Below, piece after piece: positions 24,901 through 35,582 of a stretch of DNA of 64,000 nt. The stretch is from Rostrohypoxylon terebratum (Eukaryota; Ascomycota; Sordariomycetes; Xylariales; Hypoxylaceae). The translations under genes and the position numbers were made by a program. Numbering within the stretch: the first letter of the stretch is position 1; every line of letters begins with the position of its first letter. The DNA is taken from the NCBI GenBank assembly GCA_022497145.1, contig MU385889.1, positions 220,560-284,559 on the forward strand, in the 5' to 3' direction. The notes beneath the pieces are model-generated. The model saw only the letters and a program-made list of their open reading frames with translations. It was not told the DNA's origin and did not search any database.

Positions 24901-25802
24901 TCTCGAACGCCGAGAATGTCGTGCGTGACACAAGGTTCATGTTGTGTAATCCACCTATCTCGCAATCTCGTTCCTAAAGCAGCGCCGGGTATCACCTCTT
25001 CTCCAACATCGTCTCCGAATCGTGGCATCGTCACATATCTACAACCCACTCCGGCTTTTGCGCCGCAGGCCGGGAGCTCGGGAATGATGGTTCTAATTCG
25101 TGTGAATTTACGTTCAGTAGGTCTTAAAGATGGAATCTAATGGCTAGGCGAATAATGGTAGTGTAGTATTTATAGGTATCAGCATTGGTTCATAGAAGGT
25201 AAATTCCGTCTGGGGGAATCAAAGGCCCTAATGAAGCTACCTGCATTACCGTGTGCGTAACACGTTGACTAGGCGTGCAGTAGCCGCAAATACAAATGTA
25301 GGTATGTGGCCAATAAGAGGCAGAGAGGTCTCCTATTGGAGGAATCGAACCAACGTGTACTGGCAATGACGGGGTGGCTCTATTACACTATAGTAGCCAC
25401 TCAAATGGCAAGATGTATCATAGCAAGCCATAGTCTATAAGTCTTCAATTGGTTATGACGACCTAGGGAAATGTGATCTCAGTGTATTTGGAAAGAAGGC
25501 ACGGTGGTGGGTTGAATGAATGCTTCTCAGCAAACGACTGGGAGAGATGAGGCTTGATTTATCCGCAATATGCTGTTTGGTGTAATATAGTGTTTGCATG
25601 TGTATTTGGCGTTGCTGAATCCGCTTTGTTGAGAGCCATTCCCGCAGGCTATAAACAAAGGTTAGCGATGCAATCTGCAGCTTTCTAAACTCATGGGTAC
25701 AGTTCCCAACAATCAACCAAGGTACAAAACTGGACCAGACTTCCACAGATGGCACTGTCTATTTTGTAACCACCAGAATTCCACTAGCTCGAAGCGAATA
25801 AA
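21925..25802. other. Gene-free region with GC-rich block and short repeats
   Basis: The first few hundred bases must be the ELL 3' untranslated region. Further on there are a TTAG x4 run (22846-22861), a TATG/TGTA-rich run (23831-23869), a TAG x5 run (24486-24500) and CCTAGG palindromes (23293-23305 and about 24285-24297). The GC- and CpG-rich block from about 23340 to 24760 has overlapping frames on both strands but none with family resemblance. A tRNA-like element at 25330-25396 is listed separately. Confidence 0.5.
25330..25396 (-). ncRNA. tRNA-like element or degenerate tRNA
   Basis: The minus strand carries an exact RNA polymerase III B-box, GGTTCGATTCC (plus 25341-25351), and 29 nt upstream of it an A-box-like TAGTGTAATAG (plus 25380-25390). 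The outer 7-mers CTACTAT and ATAGGAG would pair at 6 of 7 positions as an acceptor stem, giving a 67-nt unit. The T stem pairs at only 3 of 5 positions and no clean anticodon stem-loop can be drawn. I therefore read it as a decayed tRNA, a tRNA-derived short element, or chance. An overlapping hairpin (GTGGCT 25374-25379 with AGCCAC 25395-25400) is also present. Confidence 0.25.
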
Positions 25803-26825
25803 ATGGGCAAGTCAAATAAAGATGGGCACATCCGAGAGCCACGGCCTGTTCGCCATCAACACACGAGGCCTCTCCCGGGCGTACCACCTGTGTACATGCA
25901 ATCACAGTCCCCTCACGTGGCCACGTACAGCTTGAACGGGACAAATTATTATCCACATCCGTATGGCTGCCATAGCAAGAGCTCCGATGATCGGTACGGT
26001 AACTCCGATAGTAGCCGTCAAGGGACCCGATCAAAGCATTCCTCTAAGTCGGAACGTTTAGGAGAGGGGTATTCCACTCCTCCTAGAACGAGGACTTCCG
26101 GCTCCAAAGCTAGCGCAGGCATAAACGCAGAGCTCAGGGTTTCACTTGCAGCAAGGCATTTGGCGGACCAGATTAGCGAGAGCAAGAAATATTGGACCAC
26201 ATTCTACCAGAAATATGAGGAAGAAGTGGCTGGCATCAAGTATTACCTCAATGACGATATCCTTGAGCGGATATGGCAGAAGAGAATTGAGTACAATAGC
26301 AAATACAAGAGTGAAGGGAGTAAAGACGACGAAGAGTTCAACATCCAACGGATGAAGCTAGAAACATGTTTAGATCAAGTAAAGGAAGCAGTCAGGGCAT
26401 TTTCTCGATCTCGACCACCAAATGATCGCTCCGACCACGATCCTCGGCGTCTCGCACTTGACAAGATTCGTAATACGGGAGCCCTCGTCCTCGAGTTGGC
26501 TGCAAGGTCTGGAGTGAGTAGTGTGCCGTGTGTACAGCTAGTCACGGAAGCACACAACCTTGAGAATCTCGTAGATCCGAAAAGCCCGGATGCGCAAGTG
26601 TTGTACCGATTCGATAAGAGAAAAAATAAGGGTGATGTGCCTGCGGATGGGAAGAACGGGCATGAAGGAACCCAGGGTCAAGGTACAATCCCGGATATTT
26701 CCACGTCGAATTTCATGTCGAATGACCCGACATCTCAAGTCCCAGGAATGGAACTAGTCAATCAGGAAATAGGTGTCGGTGCCAGTAGTGCAGACAATCT
26801 TAAAGATGGGGTAGCTTGGAATTGA
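25803..26825 (+). CDS. Uncharacterised protein, predicted helical
   Basis: A single open frame of 340 aa starts at ATG 25803, 20 bases after an in-frame stop. I do not recognise the family. The N-terminal third is Ser/His/Arg-rich and looks disordered. Residues about 115-200 are charged and probably helical (HLADQISESKKYWTTFYQKYEEE, then a Lys/Glu-rich stretch), and the C-terminal part is polar. No signal peptide or membrane segment is visible. The +1 frame directly upstream (25693-25935) reads WHCLFC ... HLCTCNH, a Cys/His pattern like the zinc-binding N-terminus of many uncharacterised fungal proteins, so the true start may be at 25693 with an intron I could not place. The 3' boundary, TGA at 26823-26825, is firm. 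Confidence 0.6.
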   Translation: MGKSNKDGHIREPRPVRHQHTRPLPGVPPVYMQSQSPHVATYSLNGTNYYPHPYGCHSKSSDDRYGNSDSSRQGTRSKHSSKSERLGEGYSTPPRTRTSGSKASAGINAELRVSLAARHLADQISESKKYWTTFYQKYEEEVAGIKYYLNDDILERIWQKRIEYNSKYKSEGSKDDEEFNIQRMKLETCLDQVKEAVRAFSRSRPPNDRSDHDPRRLALDKIRNTGALVLELAARSGVSSVPCVQLVTEAHNLENLVDPKSPDAQVLYRFDKRKNKGDVPADGKNGHEGTQGQGTIPDISTSNFMSNDPTSQVPGMELVNQEIGVGASSADNLKDGVAWN

Positions 26826-28026
26826 TCTACCAGACCAATCAATGTGTTCGGTGTATTTATGTTGAACGTAGCATTTAGCATTTGGCATAGCTGTCGTTGT
26901 TGTAGCTAGTTCTTGATATTTCCATCGATGCACTGTTAGTAGTATCCTCAACTTAAAGGGAATTTGATTTAGGATTAATATTAGTATCGACTCACCTGGG
27001 GAAAAAAGGGTGAAGCATCGTCCTCATCAGAGTAATCAGAATCGAATTGTAGGCACTTGTTCCCTCGAAGAAGAAACAAGCTTCCCACGCTGCGTATCGC
27101 ACTTAAGTGGTCTCACTCACAATCTCCGCAACGACTCTCCCATAGGAACATAACTCCCCCGTCTTCTCCGCGAGGATATGCACGAGGTGTCAGCCCTGCT
27201 TTTCTGATGCCTATTTGCAAACGTGTAAGAATATCACGCAAGACCCTTACGGGCAGACCGTCAATCCCACACAGGGCGGGCGACTAGGTAGTGATGAAGA
27301 TTACTCCGAATTTCTCATGAGCAAATAATTACAACCTATCCTCCTAAGAGGATAAGATTGATGAGAAGCAGCTTGCGCGGCTTCCCTGTGTGTAGCTCAG
27401 AAACGCAGCGTTGATGAGGACGATGCTTGAAGAAGAAAGAATTGAAAAAAGTAAAGGCGGCCAGTGAATTTTTGAGTCATAGTCAAAATTCACAAGTGGG
27501 CTGAGTGGGGGTGGATTATCGATAGGGTCGACCAATCACTATGACCCTGCGGCTCACTTTCAGCCACTTACGCTAGCATAAGCTTCCGCCAATAGAAACT
27601 ATGGAAAACCGATATGGAGACCCACATCGGGTAGACCCTTCGTAGGGGCCTAGATGTGGCTTGATTTTTTTTTTCTTCAGCACCAGCCCCGTAGCGTAGT
27701 CCTGATTCGGCAGCCGTGATGCTATCGTAAACCTACCTGGCAGGACCGTACCTGGCTAGACCCGTCCATAATATATTCTCGTACTTAATAAGTCCTTCGC
27801 AGATTTATAGTGCGAACCTGATTCCTCTTCAAATCATTTTCCCTGAACGAAATCAATACACTACATAATGCCAACCAACAAAAATCGCGATATTCTCATG
27901 ATGCCTTCCTTTCGGTGACAGATCTGACTATTTTTAGTCGTGCACTTTCATTTGTTCTATTTCGTTAACTCCGGTATCTCATCTAGACCTTGATAGACAA
28001 TAGAAAATACCTTATCCTGATATAGA
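26826..28026. other. Gene-free region
   Basis: This region holds the 3' flank of the preceding gene and the promoter of the methyltransferase. Several short frames (27057-27287 plus, 27344-27535 minus) show no family resemblance. Nothing else is seen. Confidence 0.5.
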
Positions 28027-29145
28027 ATGTCCATTTCCATAGCGGATTTCCCTCAAGTTTGGCAGAAGCCCCCAGCCGAGGAACTTCTTGCATCTCTGAA
28101 GAAGCTTCAGGTAAAATGCCTGAAGCATCATGCTCAATGAAACGACTCAAGACTTACCTTAGTATAGGTCGATCCTCCAATATGGAATGCCAAAACCTCA
28201 CGGAAAGTAATCATGGAAACTTATCAAAATACCGCCAAGTTTCGTCGCGAAGTCGCCACCTATCTGTCTAGCATCATCTCGAGCAGTCTCGGATGGATTC
28301 AGGATGACGATGAAAAAGAGGCGCTGTGGGATGAGGCGAGTCGACGTCTTTCGGAACGATGTGGTAGAGCGGGGATGGGAGAGATCACCCGAAGATGGCC
28401 GCTAGAAAGTCCGGCGTCAACTCCGTTTGAATTGATCATCCGGGAGCCTCCTATCACTGGCGACAGTCTTGGTCTGAAAACCTGGGGCTCGTCCTACCTA
28501 TTAGCGCAATCCCTAGGCGAGATCGCCGAGAAGTCATTATCCCACCTGCTCCGATTGGGGCAACCGAATCAGTCATTGAACGTTCTCGAACTCGGTTCCG
28601 GTACGGGGCTCCTGGGATTGGCTGCTGCCGCAATTTGGCAAACCGATGTGGTTTTGACCGATCTCCCAAGCATTATACCTAATTTAGCATTCAATATCGA
28701 GAAGAACCGTTCGACCATCGAATTACTAGGAGGGGGTGTTGATTCGGGCGCTTTGACTTGGGGTTCCGACGATGACAACGCCGAGCGATTTAGCAAGAAA
28801 AATCAATTCAAAGTCAGCCATCCTATCCCAGGGGGCAGATTATATTTTACTGACTTGATCTAGATCGTTCTTGTCGCAGATCCTCTATACGACGATGACC
28901 ACCCTGAGCTCCTGTCATCTGCCATACATGAACATTTGACGGTAGACAAGGATGCCAGAGCTGTTATAATGGTTCCTCAAAGAGATCTAGTTACTAAGAA
29001 ATTAGTAGCGAAATTCCTCTTGTCGATGGCATCGTCTGGTTTGGTGGTGCTAGAGGAACACACTCTAGTTGGGCAGGATGATTGGGACGAGGATGGAGAA
29101 GACTCGGGTATAGAATGCTGGTGGGCAGTCTTTGGGAGACAGTAA
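28027..29145 (+). CDS. rrg1: SAM-dependent methyltransferase, Rrg1-like (Methyltransf_16)
   Basis: Predicted protein-lysine-type methyltransferase of the METTL21-like/Methyltransf_16 family; the fungal orthologue group is called glucose-inducible Rrg1. The substrate is unknown. The model is join(28027..28110, 28168..28812, 28864..29145), 336 aa. Family marks: WGSSYLLA at about 134-141, SAM-binding motif I LELGSGTGLLGLAAA (about 168-182), acidic motif LTDLP, and post-motif LVADPLYDDDHPELL after the second intron. That 51-nt intron carries TACTGAC and an in-frame TAG, so an unspliced reading would truncate the protein before the third exon. The first intron is 57 nt. Start at 28027 gives the short leader MSISIADFPQVW. 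Length agrees with the family. Confidence 0.85.
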
Positions 29146-31157
29146 TGGCGCATAGTATGAATTGACTGTTTCTGTATTAATGGAACTCAGATCTAGATTC
29201 CTAAACTTAGAGCTATAGATGGCTGGCACACAAGTAGAGGGTAGGTCGATAAGTTGAACAATAGATTGATCCATGCATTGGTCCAGGGGAGAGCCCCTTC
29301 AACCCCCCCTTGCTATCTTCCTCTTTGCCTTCCTCCTAATTCTTCTTCCCAATTTGAACTCTAGAGTCATGTTTGCACTTAACATTACTCCTTGGCATGT
29401 GTACAGCCAAGTCAAAATGGCATGATTAACCGGATGAATATACTCACCTGCCTTCCTGTCAATGAGAGCAATGAGTTTTCTATTGTAGCTTTAACAAAGG
29501 CCCAATATTTTACCACTAACCCCCCTAAGATAAACTGGCAACGAATCACACCCAACACCATGAGCCGCAATCACTTGGCATAACTCCAGATGATAGGGGA
29601 AGACAATTTCCATAGTCCATCACCACATGGCTACTAGGTAGGTATGCAATCAACGCTAAGACTGTTCTCGTACCTCCTAAGGTCTGCCAATTTGTGCTAA
29701 GTGAATGACGTCCTCTTACAGTACACGGCCTACGCGAAAACTCCTAGGCGACTACCATTGGTGAATCGTATCCAAAAGGGGAAAATGGAAAAAAATAGTC
29801 TATGGGTGCTAGTGGGTTAATTCTCTTTGTCTCTGATGAATAGGTGCATTCTAGTCGCTAATTTCTTAGTGGAGAGCAAAACGTCCACACAGTGGTATGA
29901 AAACTACACGATAATATTGTCGGGAGGCTAAATATTCTCCATGACAGGTGATGTCGGCGAAAATAATTTTCTGGAAAAAATAAGTACAAATCACGATAAA
30001 GTTGGCGACATGGTCTGTAGTTTCGTGACAACTCCCCCCTGAAAATTCAGGTCCTAGGACAATGGATTAGTTGCTGTAGACTCCTATCGCGTCCTTTAAC
30101 GACCGCTCCATGATTGCTTTTCAGGACAATCTATATTGTCATCACTGAACTCAATAAACGGTGACGAGGTGTACATCTGCACCTATATAGCTTCCTTAAG
30201 TCAATCATGAATTCGTTTATCATCAGCATGTTTCATAGGATGGGTGATCAAGCCGACAGGAAGACAGCGAGCACTATGTTGTATTGATACGCGCCAGAAG
30301 CAATTCACGAATATAAGTGCCCCTATTTACGGACAAAATGGCCTGGATATACTATCTATGGTATAAGTGACAAGACTTGTTTGATTTACCTACCATTTCT
30401 TCACAGATCGATAGGAGGTTCGTTTACAAGTAAGAGGATGCATTGTCGTGCCCTAACTCATGTAAGACCACTACCAGATGGTGCCGAACACCTGCCATGA
30501 TCTAGATTATCTTCAGACTTCTCGTGACATGAGCTCGGATCTCAGTAAACGCGCTTGGACTGTGCCTAAAACAAATTCTCTTTGAGAATGACTTGAACCC
30601 CCACTCTCGGGCTCGCCTATACGTCCATCGTCATTGAATAGGGCACTGTATTGTGGGTTCTAAAAATCACTCCGATTCACATGTGTCCTTAGCTTGCTCC
30701 ATTGTGGACTTAGTATATGATCTAATCAATCTGATTAACTACTTCTTGCCAATGATAGATACGATCGTATATAAGATGATACAGATTGTCTACAGCACGA
30801 TCCCTCAACACTTTCCAGACTATGTGGCTATGATAGCAGCATTCATCCCATCCACCGTAGACTGAATGGACTCATCCAAGTCAGTCGTATGAGTCTTAGC
30901 CGACGACCGGCTCCCTAGAGCGGTAGTTGAGGGCCATGAGACTTCTATTTAATCTACCTAGAATTCTTGTAAATCTTTCTCTTTCCTCTAACTTTGCAAC
31001 TCACAGCAAAGAGACTAGAGATATTTTCCAAAAGTCAGTCCTCTCAGCAGACTTTTAGCAAAATATCCTGCAGTTTCTTCGATAACTTACCGAATTTCTC
31101 TACCCGCCTAAAGCTTTACTTCTAAGGTTCGCAACGTAACAGTTGTATTCCTTGAAA
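29146..31157. other. Gene-free region
   Basis: Two kilobases of AT-leaning DNA hold no credible coding frame. The short plus-strand frame at 30653-30865 is hydrophobic but unsupported. A pyrimidine-rich stretch and the short leader of the next gene occupy about 30950-31157. No repeat family member was noticed beyond a few short words. Confidence 0.5.
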
Positions 31158-32656
31158 ATGGTAAGTTCATCACGCCCAATTTTCGTTATACTGAAAAGCT
31201 AGCCCTCAACTATTGAACCTGACTGACGTTAAATGGGAATAGCCTCGCTTTCAAAGCTCCGAGGAGCAGAACGTGCGCTGGAAGAACTATCCAGACGCCA
31301 TAAGATATGTCCTGGCGAGAATGTACCCTAAGGAACCGATCAAGCGCGGAGGGTTCAAAGCTTTGTATCCTCAAGTAGCCAAGGAAGTCAATGAGAAATT
31401 CCATGGCATCTTCAAGGAGACCGAGGTAGCCGATCATAGCGGAGTCTTCTACGTTAAGGAGCGATACGGCATAGACCCTTACTTTGGGTAAGTAATCTAC
31501 AATAGGGAATGGAATGGTAGACGTGTCTAGATAGCTAACCCATACACAGCGCTCCTAAATTGCGACAGGTACACCTTGCGAAGAAGGTCAGTACCAGAGG
31601 GAAGAAAGCTCTTGCGAGGGCGAAGAAAGCCGTCAAGAACGGAGACAAAAATCTCGTCATATGCCCTCACTGCGAGGGCAATGGCTTCATCGACCTGGAG
31701 GCAGCCGCCGAGGAGGAAGAAATGTCTCAGCACGACCAAGACGTGGCATCGGAAGCACCATCGTTCGCCAACTTCAGTGAATATAGCCCTTCAGATCACG
31801 GTCGCACTTCGATCCACGACCCGAACTCCAACGAGATCTTGCGGCCCGCTGCTGAGAACCTTGACTTCGTCTTTGGACCTGCCCCTTTGGCTCCTATGGC
31901 TCCAATGCCAAACGCTTTCGCTGGTCCATCGCAGCCCAGACAGACTCCCCAACCGGTTGCTCAATACCCGCTACCGAACTTTGACCCAAGCCAAATGCCT
32001 CATAATAACGGGAGTTGGAACGGCATGGGCAACATGATGGATGGAGGTGTGCCGAATGGGCCACGCTTCCAGCCGCCCGTAACACATGTAAGCAATTTTC
32101 AATCAAAGTACAGTGACGGGGAACGACGGGCATCGCCTTCTTCAAATTTCAATTGAAAATAACTTGAGAAGCTAATTATTGCAAGCAGGGACAACTCTTC
32201 CCCATGTCCCCCACAAACCAGCCAGGATGGCAGATCGACAATGCCATGAACATCGATACCCCCATCCATCCACACTTGGAACAGATGGGCCAGCAAGGCA
32301 TGATGCCTCAGACGACCCTACCAATTCATATGGGGCCAGCATCGAGGGTGACCGAACCATTCTCAACCGGCGGAGGACGCGCCCCATCAGCCACGCCGAA
32401 ACTCGAGCCGCGACCTCGACTTGAAAGCCGTATGGGCGGGATGCCGGGCAACGCCGGAGGCGACACCACAACCTACGGAAACCCCATGGCAGGCATTCAG
32501 ACAGCGACTACGGCCCAACCGGGAATGACGACAGGTAGCCAGGCCGAATTCAACTTCGGCATGGACAATCTTGGTGGCAACCAAGACTTCACCATCGATG
32601 AGAACTTCAGCTTCCAGGAGTTCTTAAACAACAATCCTGACTTCTTCGACGTGTGA
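31158..32656 (+). CDS. Uncharacterised protein with ATG-only first exon
   Basis: The model is join(31158..31160, 31243..31487, 31550..32087, 32189..32656), 417 aa. The first coding exon is just ATG followed at once by GTAAGT; splicing gives MPRFQSSEEQNVRWKNYPDAI. The conserved-looking N-terminal region (about 10-105) is basic, with WKNYPDAIRYVLARMYP, GGFKALYPQVAKEVN and KERYGIDPYFGAPKLRQ. One isolated CPHC follows (about 125). The rest is Pro/Met/Asn/Gln-rich with an acidic-hydrophobic end (FQEFLNNNPDFFDV), reminiscent of a transactivation tail. I do not recognise the family and would not assign DNA binding without a search. All three intron phases close. Confidence 0.72.
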
Positions 32657-33924
32657 GGGATGAGCGTGTCGATATATCAGGCTAGGACGAATGGCTACTG
32701 CTTGTCTGTATAGTTGAGGAGAGGGAGATGTCGATGTGGAAATATCCTTGGGTCTGAATAAATCGTACTCTCAGATATCATAGGGCTGGCCGTTTGTCGT
32801 TGAACTTGCATTTTTACATGTTGGAGTTGCTGGATAATGGAGTTTGGAAAGGAAAGGGAAAACGAAGTCAAGGGGGAGGGATAATACCTAGGTCCTAGGG
32901 CATCGTTTTTATTACTTCGCTAGTATAGCAATTTGTTACTGAATCTTTTGAGGAGGCCTTTCAAGATGCCCGTGATTTATGAAATCAATACTCTGCCATA
33001 CAGGTCATTTATATACAAAGAGTGCTTTTCATTGTAACCAAGGATCTTCAGGATTATCCAAGGAAGTTTGCGGAGAGTTTGCAGAGAGATCCATGATGGC
33101 GGGAAGTTCACACCCCTCACGTGGCTGATTCGGTGTAACATCTACATGATATATGATTTGATCATTGATTGATTGATGTGGTCAATCAACCTTTGATTAC
33201 GTAACGTGATGTTCTAGCAAAGAGGAAAGGAGGCACGTGGAAAAGGTGCAAGGAGCAACGTAATCAATGTGAAACCTAGCTTATATACAAACTTTGAAGG
33301 AGCTGAACCTGAGGTGATCAGCAGTAATGCCCTGCAAAAAATGAAGACCGTTGGTTCTTACCGGAACTCATTTTTCGTCTAAACTTATATTTTCACGTGG
33401 TTGCGTGGTTGATGAAGAATGAAAAGGAAGCTGTGGGGTACTCATCGTGGAATGTGGAGTGCAGGCTTTCCAGGTATTAAGCTTTTCCCCCAATCGTTGC
33501 TGCCGTGGGTATCTTTCGGTTAAATGGCGGGATAATATATATGGCCCGTGCGCTATCATTAGTGCTTGTCGCGGCTGCCCAAGGGGAAACCGTTCGCGGC
33601 TTTGAGGAGGATTCCTTCATCTTGCTTTCATACTTTTTCGTAGCCTTGCCTGTCTGACCTGCAAAGGTCCTTCCAAAACCTTATCAAACATTCGAAAGGA
33701 CGGTATTCACTTACACGTCACTTCGCAGGTCCGACCCACTGTTTTTCAATCTGTAAAATACATAACCCGAATAACCTGAATAACCTGAATCTGCTTTCCG
33801 CTTCGGCTTCGCAACCGCTCTGATTTAATTCCCCGCCCTATCGTCGACATTTCCATCGATCAACGAATTTCCTCCGATCCTTCCATCCCGTAGTCTGATA
33901 TCAGATATCTACCGATCGCCCGTC
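32657..33924. other. Intergenic region upstream of TFIIS
   Basis: The region contains the 3' flank of the preceding gene and the TFIIS promoter. A CCTAGG-T-CCTAGG palindrome lies at 32887-32899. Around 33160-33185 the word TTGATTGA recurs. A minus-strand frame at 33368-33559 is unsupported. Confidence 0.5.
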
Positions 33925-35154
33925 ATGGATCAGCGAGAGCTTGAAACGCGCATCAAGGCGCTTCACAAAGCTCACCAGTCTAACGAACCGGCTTCTAACC
34001 TTATCGCCTTTCTTGAGACCCTCCGTGCTGCTTGCCCGACCGAAGAGATGCTGCGTGTAAGTTATCAAGCTTTATCTATTCCATTCTTCTTCCCGCTTTC
34101 TTCCGAGACATACCTGTCCTACCCTGCATACTTGCGACCATCTTGCGATATAGCTATGTATATAGCTATTCCGAAACATCCTCACCTACCCTCCCCTCCT
34201 TGCCAATGCCGTCATTTATGTACCTATGTTTCACTTACATCTGCTAATCGCAAACTATTTGTATTAGACTACCAAAGCAGGTATCGTTATTGGAAAGATG
34301 CGCAGTAATCCGAATAGGGAGGTCGCCAAGGTGGCCGGTGAGGTCGTCGCTAAGTGGAAGAAGGGCATAGAGGCCGAGAAGCGCGCGAAGGGTCTACATC
34401 CGAATAAAGCGGCCCAGAAGGGCTCCGTGTCGCCCGCCTCCAAGGCAGCGTCTCCGGCCCCGAAGCCCCTGGCTGGCAGCAGCAAGGCGTACCAGGGTGA
34501 CGTGGAGAAGCGCAATTTCAAGACCGACAGCGTCAAGATTGCCCTCACCGGCTCGACCACCCGCGACAACTGCATCGGTCTGCTGTACAACGGCCTGGCG
34601 TACCGCTCGCGCGAGTCCGAGGATAACGTGATCCAGCGCGCGGAGGAGGTCGAGCGCGCAGCTTTCAAGGCGTACAAGGGAGAGACTAAGGAGTACAAGG
34701 ACAAGATACGATCGCTGTTCCAGAACCTTAAGTCTAAGAACAACGCCGAGCTAGGCCGCAACGTCATGTCGGGAACTATCACCGCCGACCGCTTCGTCGT
34801 CATGAGCAGCAAGGAGCTCATGTCCGCGCAACAGCGCAAGGCCGACGCCGAGCTCGAGCTCGAGAACATGAAGAAGGCCCAGGTCCCCATGGCCGAGAAG
34901 TCCATCAGCGACAGCCTCGAGTGCGGCGGTTGTAAGAAGAAGATGGTCAGCTACACGCAGGCTCAGACCCGAAGTGCTGATGAACCGATGACGACATTCT
35001 GCGAGTGCATGAACTGCGGAAAGCGTTGGAAGGTGAGTTTACAGTTATACCAGCATTTCATTTCTCACGTCTATTTAAGCAATTAAGCTTAATGCTTGGC
35101 GTAACACTCATACTTAAATTGGTACTAATACTAATATCAATATAGTTCTCTTAA
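33925..35154 (+). CDS. Transcription elongation factor TFIIS
   Basis: Rescues backtracked RNA polymerase II by stimulating transcript cleavage. The model is join(33925..34056, 34268..35032, 35146..35154), 301 aa (yeast Dst1 is 309). Domains in order: N-terminal helical LW/TFIIS-N domain (about 1-80, interrupted by a 211-nt intron after EEMLR), a Ser/Pro/Ala linker, the polymerase-binding central domain (about 130-240, with NCIGLLYNGLAY and LKSKNNAELGRNVMSG), and the zinc ribbon at the C-terminus. The ribbon shows CGGC and CMNCG cysteine pairs and the catalytic acidic hairpin RSADEPMTTF. The last exon is 9 nt and codes only Phe-Ser-stop, giving the family ending KRWKFS. The coding part is GC-rich at third positions. 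Confidence 0.95.
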
Positions 35155-35582
35155 TTATTACGTTGCTTCTAACCTGACCTTGATGTCTCACTTCTGGGAC
35201 CTTTATTCCGAGATGAGCCACGTTTTGGTACGGGTTACTTTTACTCACGAAGATTACATGAGGACGATACAGCATCACACACCATACCATATAAAGGGTG
35301 GTATGCGGGCGTCTCGGAGATATCGGTCGATGAACGATCGACTACGGTGAATTTTTGTGCGACCATACGGCTTGTTTCTGCGCGCGGAGTTTGGGCAATT
35401 AGATGAACAGGCACAGCACATTGCTAAGGAATACACCCCCTTCCATTCTAGTAATATGAATACATTCGATTCTAATCGGTGTTGGTCATGTGCTGTCTGA
35501 CGTCATATTGTACATACGTAGCTCTTCGTGAAATTTTACATTATTATTTGGTCTTAATGCTGAAGTAGAGAGGAGGGTATCA
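35155..35582. other. Convergent 3' intergenic region
   Basis: The 3' ends of TFIIS (+) and the cysteine synthase-like gene (-) face each other across about 430 bp. Both terminators must lie here. No distinct element is seen. Confidence 0.5.

Noticed and set aside
30570..30610. B-box-like GGTTCAAGTC on the minus strand
   Set aside because: Flanks cannot form acceptor or anticodon stems; no A-box at suitable spacing.
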